Source of the DNA: a virus
DNA: 64,000 bases
Direction: 5' to 3' (one strand)
Virus record (IMG/VR): IMGVR_UViG_3300013233_000436
Location: 1 to 64,000 of that record
Positions 50,772-60,396 of the stretch are shown one piece after another. Position 1 is the stretch's first letter; each line of letters begins with the position of its first letter. The notes beneath the pieces are model-generated. The model saw nothing but the letters and a program-made list of their open reading frames with translations, did no database searches and had not been told where the DNA came from. A program made the translations under genes and the position numbers.

Positions 50772-53700
50772 ATGGCAAACAGTATATTTGACTCTGCTTT
50801 GAGCGGTATTGAAAAAATCAAGCTTGTGCGGGAACTTTCAGCAATAAGAAAAAATCTGCACGGCGACTTGTCCGGCATGGCAAAGATAAAGCTGGCAAAG
50901 AGGATAAAATCCATTCGTCTTGAAATAGGCGTGAAGCCTGCCAGTGTTGTGCAGAAAACCAATGAACCAGCCGCCGATGCGTTCGATTTTGACCCAAACA
51001 TAAAGGTCTCAAAGCGCAAAAAGAACAACAAAGCAGCCTTTGATCTGCTGCAAAAAATCGTATCAGGTGAGATTGAAAAATCAACATTAACAATGGATCA
51101 GAAAAAGATCCTTGCCGGATACTCTGGCACAGGTGGCGGTTTAACCGGTGAAGACGGAAAAAGTGGCAGCCCTTACGAGTATTACACGCCCAAACCTCTT
51201 GCAGATGGCGTTTGGGGTCTGCTTGGTGATATGGGGTTCTCAGGCGGAAAGGTCTTAGACCCGTCTGCTGGCACTGGCATATTTGGCGCTACAGCTCCAC
51301 CTAATGCGGTGGTTGATGCCGTTGAATTGGATGAAACCTCTGGCAAAATTAACGACATTCTAAACGGTGATCGTGGAAAAGTGACTGTTTCAGCGTTTGA
51401 AGAGGTGGCTGCAAGCACTCCAGATGGGATCTACGACTCAATCGTTACCAATGTGCCGTTTGGCGACAATTCAGTGCGCGGCACACACGCAAAGAAAGAC
51501 CCAAAGTATCAGAAAGAGTCCTTGGATGGGTACTTTATCTTGCGGTCTCTTGAAAAACTGAAAGCCGGTGGCCTTGCCGCATTCATATCCTCAACTGGCT
51601 TTGTGTCCGGCAAGAAATATGAAAAACTGCGCGTAAAATCCTCACTTATTGCTGAATTTATGGGGGCTTACAGGCTGCCAAACAGTGTGTTTCTCAATAC
51701 CGGAGCCGATGTTACCACCGACATTATCATCTTCAAAAAGCACTCCAAGGAAGCCCAAGAAGAGATTGAGGGGCGGCAACAGAACGCCGTTGATTCACTC
51801 ATTCAGGCCAATGTGTTGTGGCAACCCTTTGTTTCGGGGAAATACTTCAAGGAAGATGGGAAAAAATACCTGATTGGCGAAACAAAGCAAAAACAAAACC
51901 GCTTTGGTGGTATGTCTGACTTTGTTGATTCCGAGAAAAGCGTCTCTGACATTGCCAAGATTTTGAAAAAGTTCCCAGGGAGCCGAATTGATTGGGCTTC
52001 TCTGAACGCCGAAGAGGCCGAAGTCATTCAATACCATGAGGGTGACACCCTGTTTGTTCGTGGCGAACAGATGGTTATGAAGGATGGCAAGTTCAAGAAA
52101 GCCGATGTTGGCGAATCTGACAAGATGATGGACAAGATCCATGCCTCAATCAAAGACCCATGCGAGAGCTTGCGGTACAGCTACGAAGAGCTTTCAAGCT
52201 TCCATAGCCATTACCAGAGCCGTGGGCTTTATCAGGAAATCCCTCAATGGCTGAATAACGCCATCGAAGAGGTCGAGGCCGGTAACGTAAGCGCCGTTAA
52301 CTTTGACGACATGATGACCGTTATTGCGGTTAACCATATTTTTAACCAGCACTCAGCATCATTGCCGTTTGATTTTCTTGGCAGTTACCCTGACCTGTCA
52401 AAACGCATCCCTAAAGCGATTTTCTCAGGCAACCGCTACAAAAACCCAAAAATCAGCGCATCCTACAAAGTCACCTCTGCTTTTTATGATCGAAAAAGCA
52501 AAGTGTACTCAGGATTGTGGCGCGGGGAACCAGAGGCGGAGGTAAAGAACGATTTAAGCAGCCTACAAAAATACGAGCGCCTACGCTACTCAATGGCAGA
52601 CAGTGATGGCTTTGTCCCAATAGAGTCATTCCAGCATCTTGTGGGCGAAGATCCAATGGAAAAAGACCGTTGGTGCATATCGAGCGACGGCAAAGGTGTG
52701 ATGCACAAAGATGATTACTATTTTGGCAGTTACGCTGAATTTTTGGCAAAGCATGGCGGTGTGCCGCAAAAAAACCTATCCGAAGATCAGCGAAGAAAGA
52801 TCATGGCTCAAGTGGACGCAGCCAATGAAAAGCTGATCAGGGTTAACCACAAAGAAATTTCGTTCAACATGAAATCCCCTTACGTTGATGTTGGCCGCAA
52901 AGCGGAGTTTTTGAAGAAATACGTTGACGATGGTTTTTTTGTTGAGCGTGACGATTCAGGTAAAGAGGTTATCGCCTACAAAGAATCTAAGGCCAAAAAA
53001 GGAAAATACGAGTCATTGAGTGATGAAGAGTTTGCGGAACAAAAGCGCAACATTAAGCGGCTGCATCAATACCTGACAAAAGGCACTATCACCACTCAAA
53101 CATCACTCAAAGATAAAAAAGCCAACCCAAAACAGGAAAAAGCGCGTGTCGAGCGCCTTAAACGCAGCATAAACGCTGCAAACCAACAATTTGATAGTTG
53201 GGTTAGGGCAAACAGCGCCATTCAAGGAGAGATAGAGAAGAGGTTTAACAACCCCGACAAACTGTTCTTCCCAGAGGTTGATGATTCTGCACCGCTCAAT
53301 ATCGGCGGCATTAATCCAAAATTCAACCCAAGAGGCCATCAAAATTCAGCAATCCGCCGGTACACACGGAGAATGACCGGCATTCTTGGATACGATGTTG
53401 GCCTTGGCAAAACAGCGTCCGCCTTGCTTACGATCAAGCACATTCACAACATCGGAATAAAAAAGAAAACCATTTTCGTTGTCCCAAACGCCACTATGTC
53501 CAACTGGAGAAAAGAGGTTAAAGGGATTTTCCTTGAAGACTCAGATTGCCTGTTTGTTGGACTGAATGTAAAAACAAACGAAGAGGGGGAAGAGATTGGG
53601 TCAAGCATCAAATCAAGCGATTACCAACGAGATTTAATGAAGGTTTTGGAAGGCAAGCACTCAAAAATCTTTATGACTCTCACTGCTTTTGAGGGAATAC

Positions 53701-56700
53701 CCCTGAAAGACGCGACAAAAGAGGCTTACATATCTCATGTGACCCAAAACGATGAAGCCTTTGATTCATCCAAAGAGAAGAACAAAACAAAGGCAATCAA
53801 GAAACAGGGCAAGTCTGCCAGCCTTGTGAATGAATCCAAATCAAACGGGTTCCCTTATCTTGAGGATATGAAGGTTGACTCCATCGTAATTGATGAAGCC
53901 CATGTGTTCAAAAACTCGAAACAAATTATCTCATTCAAGGGTGGCGCTGGATTGTCTATCGCCGCCCCATCCGGTCGCGGTAAAGACGCTCAAGTTAAGT
54001 GCTGGCACATTCGCAGCAAAAACAAGCTGGGAGACGGTGTGCTGCCATTGACGGCCACACCGATCACCAACAGCCCACTAGAAATGTACTCCATGCTTTC
54101 TCTTGCGGTTGGCGAAGAAGAGCTGAATGCGCGTCTTGGCGGCATTCGTGGAGCCGATGATTTTATGGAAGCCTTCACCGATGTTTCAGAGCGTGAGCGA
54201 ACCAATATAATCGGAGAAACAACGCTGTCCCGCGTTTTTGAGGGACTGAAAAACACCGATATGCTGCAAAAAGTGCTGCACGGAACGGCCAACATTAAAG
54301 GTCGTGAGCAGGCTGATATTGAGATGCCAGACCAAGAAAACGTAACCGTCGAGATTGCCCTTGATAAGGGTCAGAAAGACGGCCTCATGGGGCTGAAGCA
54401 GATATATGGGATAGCAAAACGTGTGGAGTCAAAAGGAAGCTACACGGAAGAAGAATACCGCATCGTAAACGATTATTCAGACAAAACCGGCGAAGACTTT
54501 AAGCTTTTATCTCACCCATTCAATCTAATTGAAAAGATGAATAATCTGATTTTGGATGAAGATTTGGCGCATAAAAGCACGGTTTATCGGTTTGATGATC
54601 GGGCTGTTGCGGAGTCAGTTGTGGCCGCATTTAACAAGATCGGGATTAAAGAGCTAAGGGAGCGACCAACTCCAGCACAAAGAAGCGATGCCGCAATAGA
54701 GTCGGTTTTAAAAAGCACTGGCGGCGAAGAGAAGGCGTATATTAAAACTTACATCCAAGCCTACATTGAGGGCGACAGAATCATCCTTGATAGCACGGAC
54801 TTTCAGATCCAGAATCGCTTCCTAAAGATTGCCGAAAAGAAAAAACTGGATATGGATGTTTCCGTCTCACCAAAAATAGCCGCTATGCTGGAAAACTTCT
54901 CCAAGGAGTTGGCTGCACCAAAAGCAGAGGGAGGAAAGTGCAAGCAGATCATATTCTGCGACTCTCTCGGAATGCACAACAAAATAAAGATGATTTTGCA
55001 GAAAAAGGCGGGGATACCGTCAAGCAAAATAATCATAGTCAATGGCGCATCTGTCACCGATCCATCCGACATGCAGGACATTCAGGATGGGTTTAACTCA
55101 GAGGGTGAGGACAATAAATACAGTGTGGTGATTGCCAATGAAAAGGCCGAAGTCGGGATCAATCTTCAAGTGGGCTGCCAAGCAATCCACCACTTAACGA
55201 TAAAATGGACTCCAGATTCCTTGCAGCAACGAAACGGACGCGCCGTTAGACAGCTCAACTACGTTAAAAACGTCCGTGTGTACAGCTACGATGCAGAAGG
55301 GACATTCGACGAATACAAGCGTGAAATGGTCGATAAAAAAGCCGATTGGATCGGTGAGTTAATGAGCGGCAAAAGCGGCGGCAAGGTGGCCGTATCCGGC
55401 TCTATGTCCAAGGAGGATGGCGACATACTGATAAGCTCAATGGGCAGCAAGGAGGCCGTCAGAAAGGCGCGTGAGGCTATGGCAGCAAAAGAGGTTGAAG
55501 AGAAGAAAGAGGCCAAACGCGCCTTGGTCGCTTCAAACTTGGATGATATTTTGGTGCAGCAAGAGACGGTTAAAAAGTACCCCGAAGCGGAGGATTACAT
55601 TAAAGAGCAGATTGGCCTTGCTGTTGACGTTGCAAATCAGTTGACGCGAACAAAAAATAGAGCTGAAAAAATCAGCAAATCAAAAACCATTGACAGAAAA
55701 AAGCTCAATGCCGCACGAAAAAATTCCAGCGCCTTTCAGTCTCAATACGACAAACTGGAAGAGCTGATTGACTCCTCATGCAATATTTACAGCCAAAGCA
55801 AGACAAAAAAGACCCTTGCCGATATTTTGAATTATGCGCTGTATGCAAACACATCGGGAGTCCTGAACAAAGAGAAGGTTTTGGAGTCGCTTGCTTACTC
55901 CAAGTTTTATGTAAACGAAGACTCCACACTCGCAATTGATTGGGATATTGAGTTATCGACCGCCAAGGGCGTGATAAAAGAGGCGACCGAAAAGGCAATC
56001 TCAACCGCCACTGAATCGGGTATTGATGCGGATCGAGTGGAGGCTGTTATCTCTGGAAAGGCGATAACCCACGGCGGGAAAATCGTTTCTGTTGGCGATT
56101 TTGTGGAAGAGGACGGCGTTGTGTTCGTGGCGCAAGATCCAAATAAAAACAGCTTTTTCTCTGTTTCAATGGATGGGGAAACCTCATACGCACCCGAATC
56201 AATCCTATTGACCGGCGAAATAATCAACAAAGAAAGCCCCAAGTATGCCGAAACAGTTAAGCGGGTAGCTGCAATAGACAAGGCTGTAATGGACAAAATT
56301 GGCGGAATTAAAGCCGAGGTATATCGCGGCGATATTCACCAAGAAAGCATGTACCACCAAGAAAACACCGACGTTCTTGCCTTTTTCCCAGAGGAAGAGG
56401 TTCTTTTGGTTGTAGAAGAAGATGATTTGGATGGCCGCATAAGTCTCGCGTCTGGTAAACCTCTCATAAGAGATAAGCCGGTAGGCGGGATTATGTTGGC
56501 GCTGTACGAGAAACAGAATGGCGCTGTAACTCGACTAAAGAGCGGAGATTATGCCATCAAGTCTTCTCAAATAACTCCAGCCAGACCAAAAGAGGATATT
56601 TTACAATACGTTATTGAAGAGGCCATAATTGCGAACCACAAAATAGAGCAAGCCGATATTGATGCTCTTCGTGAGTCTGGCGTTGGGTACAGTGGGTCTG

Positions 56701-57290
56701 GCGGGGTTTATGTTCACAAGATTTTTGAGAAAGTGATCCGAGAAATAACATCCAAAGCCGGTAAAACCGATTCAGACGACTTAAGAGACCTCTATTCTGA
56801 CGATGAAGGTCTGGACGCATTCAGGGAAAAATCCCACAATTTCATCCAAGGGATTTACGGCGATTACCTCGACTTTTCAATCATCGAGGACAAGTACGCA
56901 GAGGTCGCGTATAACGCTTTTTTCAGTGGGTACGGTAGCGACCACATAGATTCAGCATTCTATTCAGCAGAGGAAGATTTCAAGGATAAGTCAAACCCTG
57001 AACCAGAAGAGCCTGAAACAGAGACCGGTGAGGTGGTTGCAGCCAAGCCTAAAGATTGGGTTGCCCTTACTGGCGACTTGAAGCCGATAAGGGCGCATAT
57101 AAAATCATCCGCAAAATCAATGGATTCAAAGGCGTGGTGGTGCGGACAAAAACAGGCTGCATCAAAATACCCTAACTCACCTGAAAACTCATGGATAGTT
57201 CAGTATGATGTTTACCAGTATTTTTTGGAGCGATACCCAAGTCAGGCCGAAAAGAGAAATATAACAATCCATTACCAAGATGAGGGCTAA
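50772..57290 (+). CDS. DarB-like adenine methyltransferase/helicase fusion
   Basis: A 2172-residue protein, DarB type. After N-terminal helical repeats, the methyltransferase has YSGTGGG, EYYTPKPLADGVW, motif I VLDPSAGTG (161-169) and motif IV NVPF (227-230, for NPPF). The SNF2-like helicase has YDVGLGKTASALL (about 875), VIDEAHVF (about 1040), LTATPITNSPLEMY (about 1093) and QQRNGRAVRQ (about 1485). A 650-residue C-terminal part has no known domain. Relatives are packaged in the head and protect incoming phage DNA from restriction. AAGGA precedes the ATG. IFDSA lies at residues 5-9. Confidence 0.85.
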   Translation: MANSIFDSALSGIEKIKLVRELSAIRKNLHGDLSGMAKIKLAKRIKSIRLEIGVKPASVVQKTNEPAADAFDFDPNIKVSKRKKNNKAAFDLLQKIVSGEIEKSTLTMDQKKILAGYSGTGGGLTGEDGKSGSPYEYYTPKPLADGVWGLLGDMGFSGGKVLDPSAGTGIFGATAPPNAVVDAVELDETSGKINDILNGDRGKVTVSAFEEVAASTPDGIYDSIVTNVPFGDNSVRGTHAKKDPKYQKESLDGYFILRSLEKLKAGGLAAFISSTGFVSGKKYEKLRVKSSLIAEFMGAYRLPNSVFLNTGADVTTDIIIFKKHSKEAQEEIEGRQQNAVDSLIQANVLWQPFVSGKYFKEDGKKYLIGETKQKQNRFGGMSDFVDSEKSVSDIAKILKKFPGSRIDWASLNAEEAEVIQYHEGDTLFVRGEQMVMKDGKFKKADVGESDKMMDKIHASIKDPCESLRYSYEELSSFHSHYQSRGLYQEIPQWLNNAIEEVEAGNVSAVNFDDMMTVIAVNHIFNQHSASLPFDFLGSYPDLSKRIPKAIFSGNRYKNPKISASYKVTSAFYDRKSKVYSGLWRGEPEAEVKNDLSSLQKYERLRYSMADSDGFVPIESFQHLVGEDPMEKDRWCISSDGKGVMHKDDYYFGSYAEFLAKHGGVPQKNLSEDQRRKIMAQVDAANEKLIRVNHKEISFNMKSPYVDVGRKAEFLKKYVDDGFFVERDDSGKEVIAYKESKAKKGKYESLSDEEFAEQKRNIKRLHQYLTKGTITTQTSLKDKKANPKQEKARVERLKRSINAANQQFDSWVRANSAIQGEIEKRFNNPDKLFFPEVDDSAPLNIGGINPKFNPRGHQNSAIRRYTRRMTGILGYDVGLGKTASALLTIKHIHNIGIKKKTIFVVPNATMSNWRKEVKGIFLEDSDCLFVGLNVKTNEEGEEIGSSIKSSDYQRDLMKVLEGKHSKIFMTLTAFEGIPLKDATKEAYISHVTQNDEAFDSSKEKNKTKAIKKQGKSASLVNESKSNGFPYLEDMKVDSIVIDEAHVFKNSKQIISFKGGAGLSIAAPSGRGKDAQVKCWHIRSKNKLGDGVLPLTATPITNSPLEMYSMLSLAVGEEELNARLGGIRGADDFMEAFTDVSERERTNIIGETTLSRVFEGLKNTDMLQKVLHGTANIKGREQADIEMPDQENVTVEIALDKGQKDGLMGLKQIYGIAKRVESKGSYTEEEYRIVNDYSDKTGEDFKLLSHPFNLIEKMNNLILDEDLAHKSTVYRFDDRAVAESVVAAFNKIGIKELRERPTPAQRSDAAIESVLKSTGGEEKAYIKTYIQAYIEGDRIILDSTDFQIQNRFLKIAEKKKLDMDVSVSPKIAAMLENFSKELAAPKAEGGKCKQIIFCDSLGMHNKIKMILQKKAGIPSSKIIIVNGASVTDPSDMQDIQDGFNSEGEDNKYSVVIANEKAEVGINLQVGCQAIHHLTIKWTPDSLQQRNGRAVRQLNYVKNVRVYSYDAEGTFDEYKREMVDKKADWIGELMSGKSGGKVAVSGSMSKEDGDILISSMGSKEAVRKAREAMAAKEVEEKKEAKRALVASNLDDILVQQETVKKYPEAEDYIKEQIGLAVDVANQLTRTKNRAEKISKSKTIDRKKLNAARKNSSAFQSQYDKLEELIDSSCNIYSQSKTKKTLADILNYALYANTSGVLNKEKVLESLAYSKFYVNEDSTLAIDWDIELSTAKGVIKEATEKAISTATESGIDADRVEAVISGKAITHGGKIVSVGDFVEEDGVVFVAQDPNKNSFFSVSMDGETSYAPESILLTGEIINKESPKYAETVKRVAAIDKAVMDKIGGIKAEVYRGDIHQESMYHQENTDVLAFFPEEEVLLVVEEDDLDGRISLASGKPLIRDKPVGGIMLALYEKQNGAVTRLKSGDYAIKSSQITPARPKEDILQYVIEEAIIANHKIEQADIDALRESGVGYSGSGGVYVHKIFEKVIREITSKAGKTDSDDLRDLYSDDEGLDAFREKSHNFIQGIYGDYLDFSIIEDKYAEVAYNAFFSGYGSDHIDSAFYSAEEDFKDKSNPEPEEPETETGEVVAAKPKDWVALTGDLKPIRAHIKSSAKSMDSKAWWCGQKQAASKYPNSPENSWIVQYDVYQYFLERYPSQAEKRNITIHYQDEG

Positions 57291-57292
57291 CC

Positions 57293-57700
57293 ATGCAATA
57301 CGATCTACACCTTCCAGAGAGCTATGATTTATCACAATCCGATGCTATCGCGCAGCATTGGCGGGACTCTGGGAAAGATCCCGTGATTGAGATTGCAAAA
57401 ATACTGCTTGGGGAGGTAAAAAAACAGCAGCTTGGATACCTGAGATTTGGCGCTTACTGGTGGGCGCTAAAGTCGATTTTCATCAAGCTGGACTTGGTTG
57501 GCGATATTGGGGATTCAGACTTTCTAATTGAGGGGATTTACAAGGGGAGGCTTGATCTTGAAACGCTGATTATGGCCGACCAATTCAGCACTTGGTACGA
57601 CCAAAACCAGTTTCAAGGCGCAAGAGAGACAGAGGTCAATCTTGGCGGGGATTCGTATCAGCTTTATGACTCTGGGTTTGATCCTTTTTTTCAGGGATGA
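57293..57700 (+). CDS. hypothetical protein at the end of the polyvalent operon
   Basis: A 135-residue protein starting two bases after the DarB-like stop with GAGGG upstream. It is aromatic-rich (YLRFGAYWWALKS) and acidic. No family is recognised. Being the last gene of the operon, it may assist or be packaged with the large proteins. Confidence 0.6.
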   Translation: MQYDLHLPESYDLSQSDAIAQHWRDSGKDPVIEIAKILLGEVKKQQLGYLRFGAYWWALKSIFIKLDLVGDIGDSDFLIEGIYKGRLDLETLIMADQFSTWYDQNQFQGARETEVNLGGDSYQLYDSGFDPFFQG

Positions 57701-57722
57701 AATCAGGTAAAAACGCCTGATT
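57701..57722. repeat. hairpin after the polyvalent operon
   Basis: AATCAGG (57701-57707), eight-base loop, CCTGATT (57716-57722). There is no T tract, so it is not a classical terminator. It begins right after the stop codon. Confidence 0.5.
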
Positions 57723-57741
57723 GCTCACTGCTACAATGTTT

Positions 57742-57768
57742 CGAGGATAGTTGTCAAAACTATCCTCG
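57742..57768. repeat. perfect 11-bp hairpin between convergent genes
   Basis: CGAGGATAGTT (57742-57752), GTCAA, AACTATCCTCG (57758-57768). It lies in the gap between convergent operons with no T tract on either side. It could block or protect the ends of either transcript. Confidence 0.6.
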
Positions 57769-57783
57769 ATCCACTTTTCCAGT

Positions 57784-57957
57784 TCAGAATTTGTCATAAA
57801 GAGCCTGCACTACAATTTGCTCAATCAGCCTGCTTGTGCTGATCCGCTGTTTTTTTGCTTCAAGCTCCGCAACTGCGCGAACTTTTGGCAAAACTCGAAT
57901 GGTCAAAGATCCTCGAACCTGATCTTTGGGTTTTGGTTTTCTTCCTAATGTTGCCAT
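57784..57957 (-). CDS. ribbon-helix-helix-like small protein
   Basis: A 57-residue protein, MATLGRKPKPKDQVRGSLTI.., with a basic N-terminus, a beta strand (GSLTIRVLPKV) and two helices, the ribbon-helix-helix pattern of small DNA-binding regulators. The start is taken as ATG 57957, which overlaps the upstream stop (TAATG). It may regulate its own operon. Confidence 0.6.
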   Translation of the reverse strand: MATLGRKPKPKDQVRGSLTIRVLPKVRAVAELEAKKQRISTSRLIEQIVVQALYDKF

Positions 57958-58295
57958 TACGCTCTTTTCCCCGTTGATTTGTTGGCCCATGCCCCGCGAT
58001 CAACATCAAGACCTACCGGATTTGAGTATCGGTAGGCCATCGCCAGGCTGCGCTTGCAGAGGTGCGATAAAACATCATCGTCAACATCTTGAGAAACCGC
58101 ATCCTCAACAACGTCAAAATAATCATCCTCGCCATCAGATTGTTCTGGGACATTAATGTCAAACCCAACCATAGAAAGATATTTATCCAAATCCAAAACA
58201 AACTCTTTTTTTATCGCTTCGGATGGCATTCCGTAGGCCATAAGGCCGGTAACAGGCTCATTTTTAACGAATTCGATTAATTTTGAAAGTCTCAC
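57957..58295 (-). CDS. acidic hypothetical protein
   Basis: A 112-residue protein with a GTG start at 58295 and GGAGA upstream. The middle is very acidic (SDGEDDYFDVVEDAVSQDVD). Its leader AACACTGGAGA is repeated before the next upstream gene and is complementary to the candidate small RNA at 14010-14020. No family is recognised. Confidence 0.6.
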   Translation of the reverse strand: MRLSKLIEFVKNEPVTGLMAYGMPSEAIKKEFVLDLDKYLSMVGFDINVPEQSDGEDDYFDVVEDAVSQDVDDDVLSHLCKRSLAMAYRYSNPVGLDVDRGAWANKSTGKRA

Positions 58296-58323
58296 CTTGA
58301 ATCTCCAGTGTTTTTAATGTGGC

Positions 58324-58584
58324 TTACTTGTCTTGTGAATAAATAAAAGAAAAGAAGTCGTTTCTCAGATTTGGGGCGTGTTCGCGCTGAAAATCGACAT
58401 CTTGTGATAAAAAATGACCCTTAAAGGCTTTGGCTGCATCATCAAAAGTTTCAAAGCACTTGCTCCGAATGTCGCCATGCACCGTGCCGAAGAAAGAAAA
58501 AGTGCCAGCGGGGTTCTTATCAAGGTGAGTCCCAAACGTGCCAACTGATAAAATTGGGCTTTTGCTGCTTTGTAAAATACCCAT
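58324..58584 (-). CDS. hypothetical protein
   Basis: An 86-residue protein, MGILQSSKSPILSVGTFGTH... ATG 58584 follows AACACTGGAGA; an earlier start at 58653 would lie within the promoter. It has Gly- and aromatic-rich beta stretches, then a charged helix. First gene of a small minus-strand operon. Function unknown. Confidence 0.6.
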   Translation of the reverse strand: MGILQSSKSPILSVGTFGTHLDKNPAGTFSFFGTVHGDIRSKCFETFDDAAKAFKGHFLSQDVDFQREHAPNLRNDFFSFIYSQDK

Positions 58585-58637
58585 TTTGGGTCTCCAGTGT
58601 TTTTTTAATTCCAGCTCACCGTTGAGCCGATGAGTGA

Positions 58638-58666
58638 ATATTAGACCCCTCAAATATAAAACGCAA
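58638..58666 (-). promoter_or_regulatory. sigma70-type promoter of the minus-strand operon
   Basis: On the minus strand TTGCGT (58666-58661), a 17-base spacer containing GAGGGGTC, TAATAT (58643-58638). It gives a leader of about 45-50 bases before ATG 58584. Consistent with early transcription by host RNA polymerase. Confidence 0.65.
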
Positions 58667-58685
58667 GCGGTTTTTTAGAATAGTT

Positions 58686-58701
58686 TCAAATAAAAATGTA
58701 A
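58686..58701 (+). promoter_or_regulatory. candidate late promoter element
   Basis: TCAAATAAAAATGTAA, identical to 19957 and 41099, 57 bases before the chosen portal start (27 before an alternative ATG at 58729). Confidence 0.65.
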
Positions 58702-58758
58702 CTGCTATTCCGTTGCACTCATTTGATAATGAAAATCAAACTAATTGTGCGGGTGATC

Positions 58759-60396
58759 ATGGCAGCTAAAAAACAGAAAACGGGAGCCTTGCAACGGCTT
58801 TTCGGTTGGATCTCCAGCGAATCACCGCAAGAAGTCATCGACGATGGCGGTGGTGGGTACAGTAATCTATACGATGCCCTAACAAACAGCGGTAGCGATG
58901 ATCCAGAGGACGATGCTGATGCGCTCATAAAAGAGCTGCCAAGGAGTCGTTATGACCGCTATACGATCTACGATGAAATGGTCAAAGATCCGTCCGTAAA
59001 AACAGCCCTCTCTCTGCACGTTGCTCACGCATTGGCTCCAAGCCTTAAATCTGGTGAGGTTGTGTTTATTGAGTCACCAAACGACGAAGACAATGAGATT
59101 GTCACTGATCTACGCAACACATTTAAAGCATTGTTCAACGAGGAAGCATCGACTTGGGCGCGGTTTGCCGGTCGATACGGCTGCTACTACCTGCGACCTT
59201 ACATAAAGGCCGGTGAAGGTATTGTTCGCGTCCGCTGCGACCACTACACGCATCCCGCGCATATCAGGGAATACGAGCAAGCGGGGCGGATTATCGGCTA
59301 TGCAAGCACGAAGTATTTGCCAGCAGACAAAGGTGGCGGCCTCCCTCTGCTTGAGCCGTGGAAGATTGTCCCCGTAAAAATGCCGGGCTGGTCTCCAGAC
59401 TCAACAAAGGAACCATCACGCCAAAAAGCGGAACAGTTCTCTCTTGCCGATGAAGATTTTGAAAACGAGGAACCGGTAGAAACTCAGAACTACGGCGAAT
59501 CGCTGCTAGAAACAGCCTACACGCCGTGGACAGACCTCAATGAAGCAATCCTTGCCCTGAATGCAGCGCGTAGAGCGTCCGCCAAAAAAGACCGGTTTGT
59601 GGGATATTCAGCCAATGGCAAAAACATGGATGTTGCAGCAAAAGAGATGGGCCTGCTTGCTAAGCTGTTTAAACGTAAAAAAATAGAATCGGCACGAAGG
59701 TCTCTTAAAAAAGGGTATGTTGGCACGGTTGATACCACCATTTACCCCATGTTCGCCTCTGGTGCTGGTGGCGTGACAATCCAAACCGAAGATTCAAGTG
59801 CGGACATTAACGCCATTGAGGATGTTAATTTTCACGTTGCACGTCTTGCATCTGCTCTGGCAACCGACAAATCCATGATCGGCTTTACGGATGAACTATC
59901 CGGGGGTTTAGGTGATGGAGGCTTCTTTCGTGTGTCCGTCAATGCCGCTCGATACTCTGCCAACCTGCGAGATGCCGTGGCAACCGCAATGGAACGGCTG
60001 TGTGAAATCCACGTTGCAGCGAAGTTTCAAAAAGTGTTTCCAGAGGGTGAAAAGCCTTGGCGGATCAGATTTAACTCTCTAAGCAGTGCTTTGGAGCAGG
60101 AAGCCACCAATGCGCTGGAAACAAGCTCTAATGTTGCCTTATCGGTTCTCACCCTGCTGCAAACAGCAGACCCCGAAGGCACTGTTTTTGATGCCAAGAA
60201 AACAGCATCGTATCTAATGACCGATATGCTGGGAATGGAGGGCGACAAATTCGCGGAACTGATAAAAGACAGTCCACCTGTTGACGTGGAAGGATCAGGC
60301 GAACCCCCGATTGAAGACGATCCTGTTATGGATTCCGCCACCGAAAAACTAATGAAACAAATATTTTTAGAGGCCAGTAAAAATGAGCAAACTTAA
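58759..60396 (+). CDS. portal protein
   Basis: A 545-residue portal. LSLHVAHALAPSLKSGEVVF, FAGRYGCYYLRPYIKAGEGI and DFENEEPVETQNYGESLL lead to the long helices of a dodecameric portal ring through which DNA enters. The start is taken at ATG 58759 (MAAKKQKTG); in-frame TTG 58723 or ATG 58729 would add 10-12 residues and no start has a good ribosome binding site. The C-terminus has VMDSATEKL. It overlaps the prohead gene by 14 bases. Confidence 0.8.
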   Translation: MAAKKQKTGALQRLFGWISSESPQEVIDDGGGGYSNLYDALTNSGSDDPEDDADALIKELPRSRYDRYTIYDEMVKDPSVKTALSLHVAHALAPSLKSGEVVFIESPNDEDNEIVTDLRNTFKALFNEEASTWARFAGRYGCYYLRPYIKAGEGIVRVRCDHYTHPAHIREYEQAGRIIGYASTKYLPADKGGGLPLLEPWKIVPVKMPGWSPDSTKEPSRQKAEQFSLADEDFENEEPVETQNYGESLLETAYTPWTDLNEAILALNAARRASAKKDRFVGYSANGKNMDVAAKEMGLLAKLFKRKKIESARRSLKKGYVGTVDTTIYPMFASGAGGVTIQTEDSSADINAIEDVNFHVARLASALATDKSMIGFTDELSGGLGDGGFFRVSVNAARYSANLRDAVATAMERLCEIHVAAKFQKVFPEGEKPWRIRFNSLSSALEQEATNALETSSNVALSVLTLLQTADPEGTVFDAKKTASYLMTDMLGMEGDKFAELIKDSPPVDVEGSGEPPIEDDPVMDSATEKLMKQIFLEASKNEQT

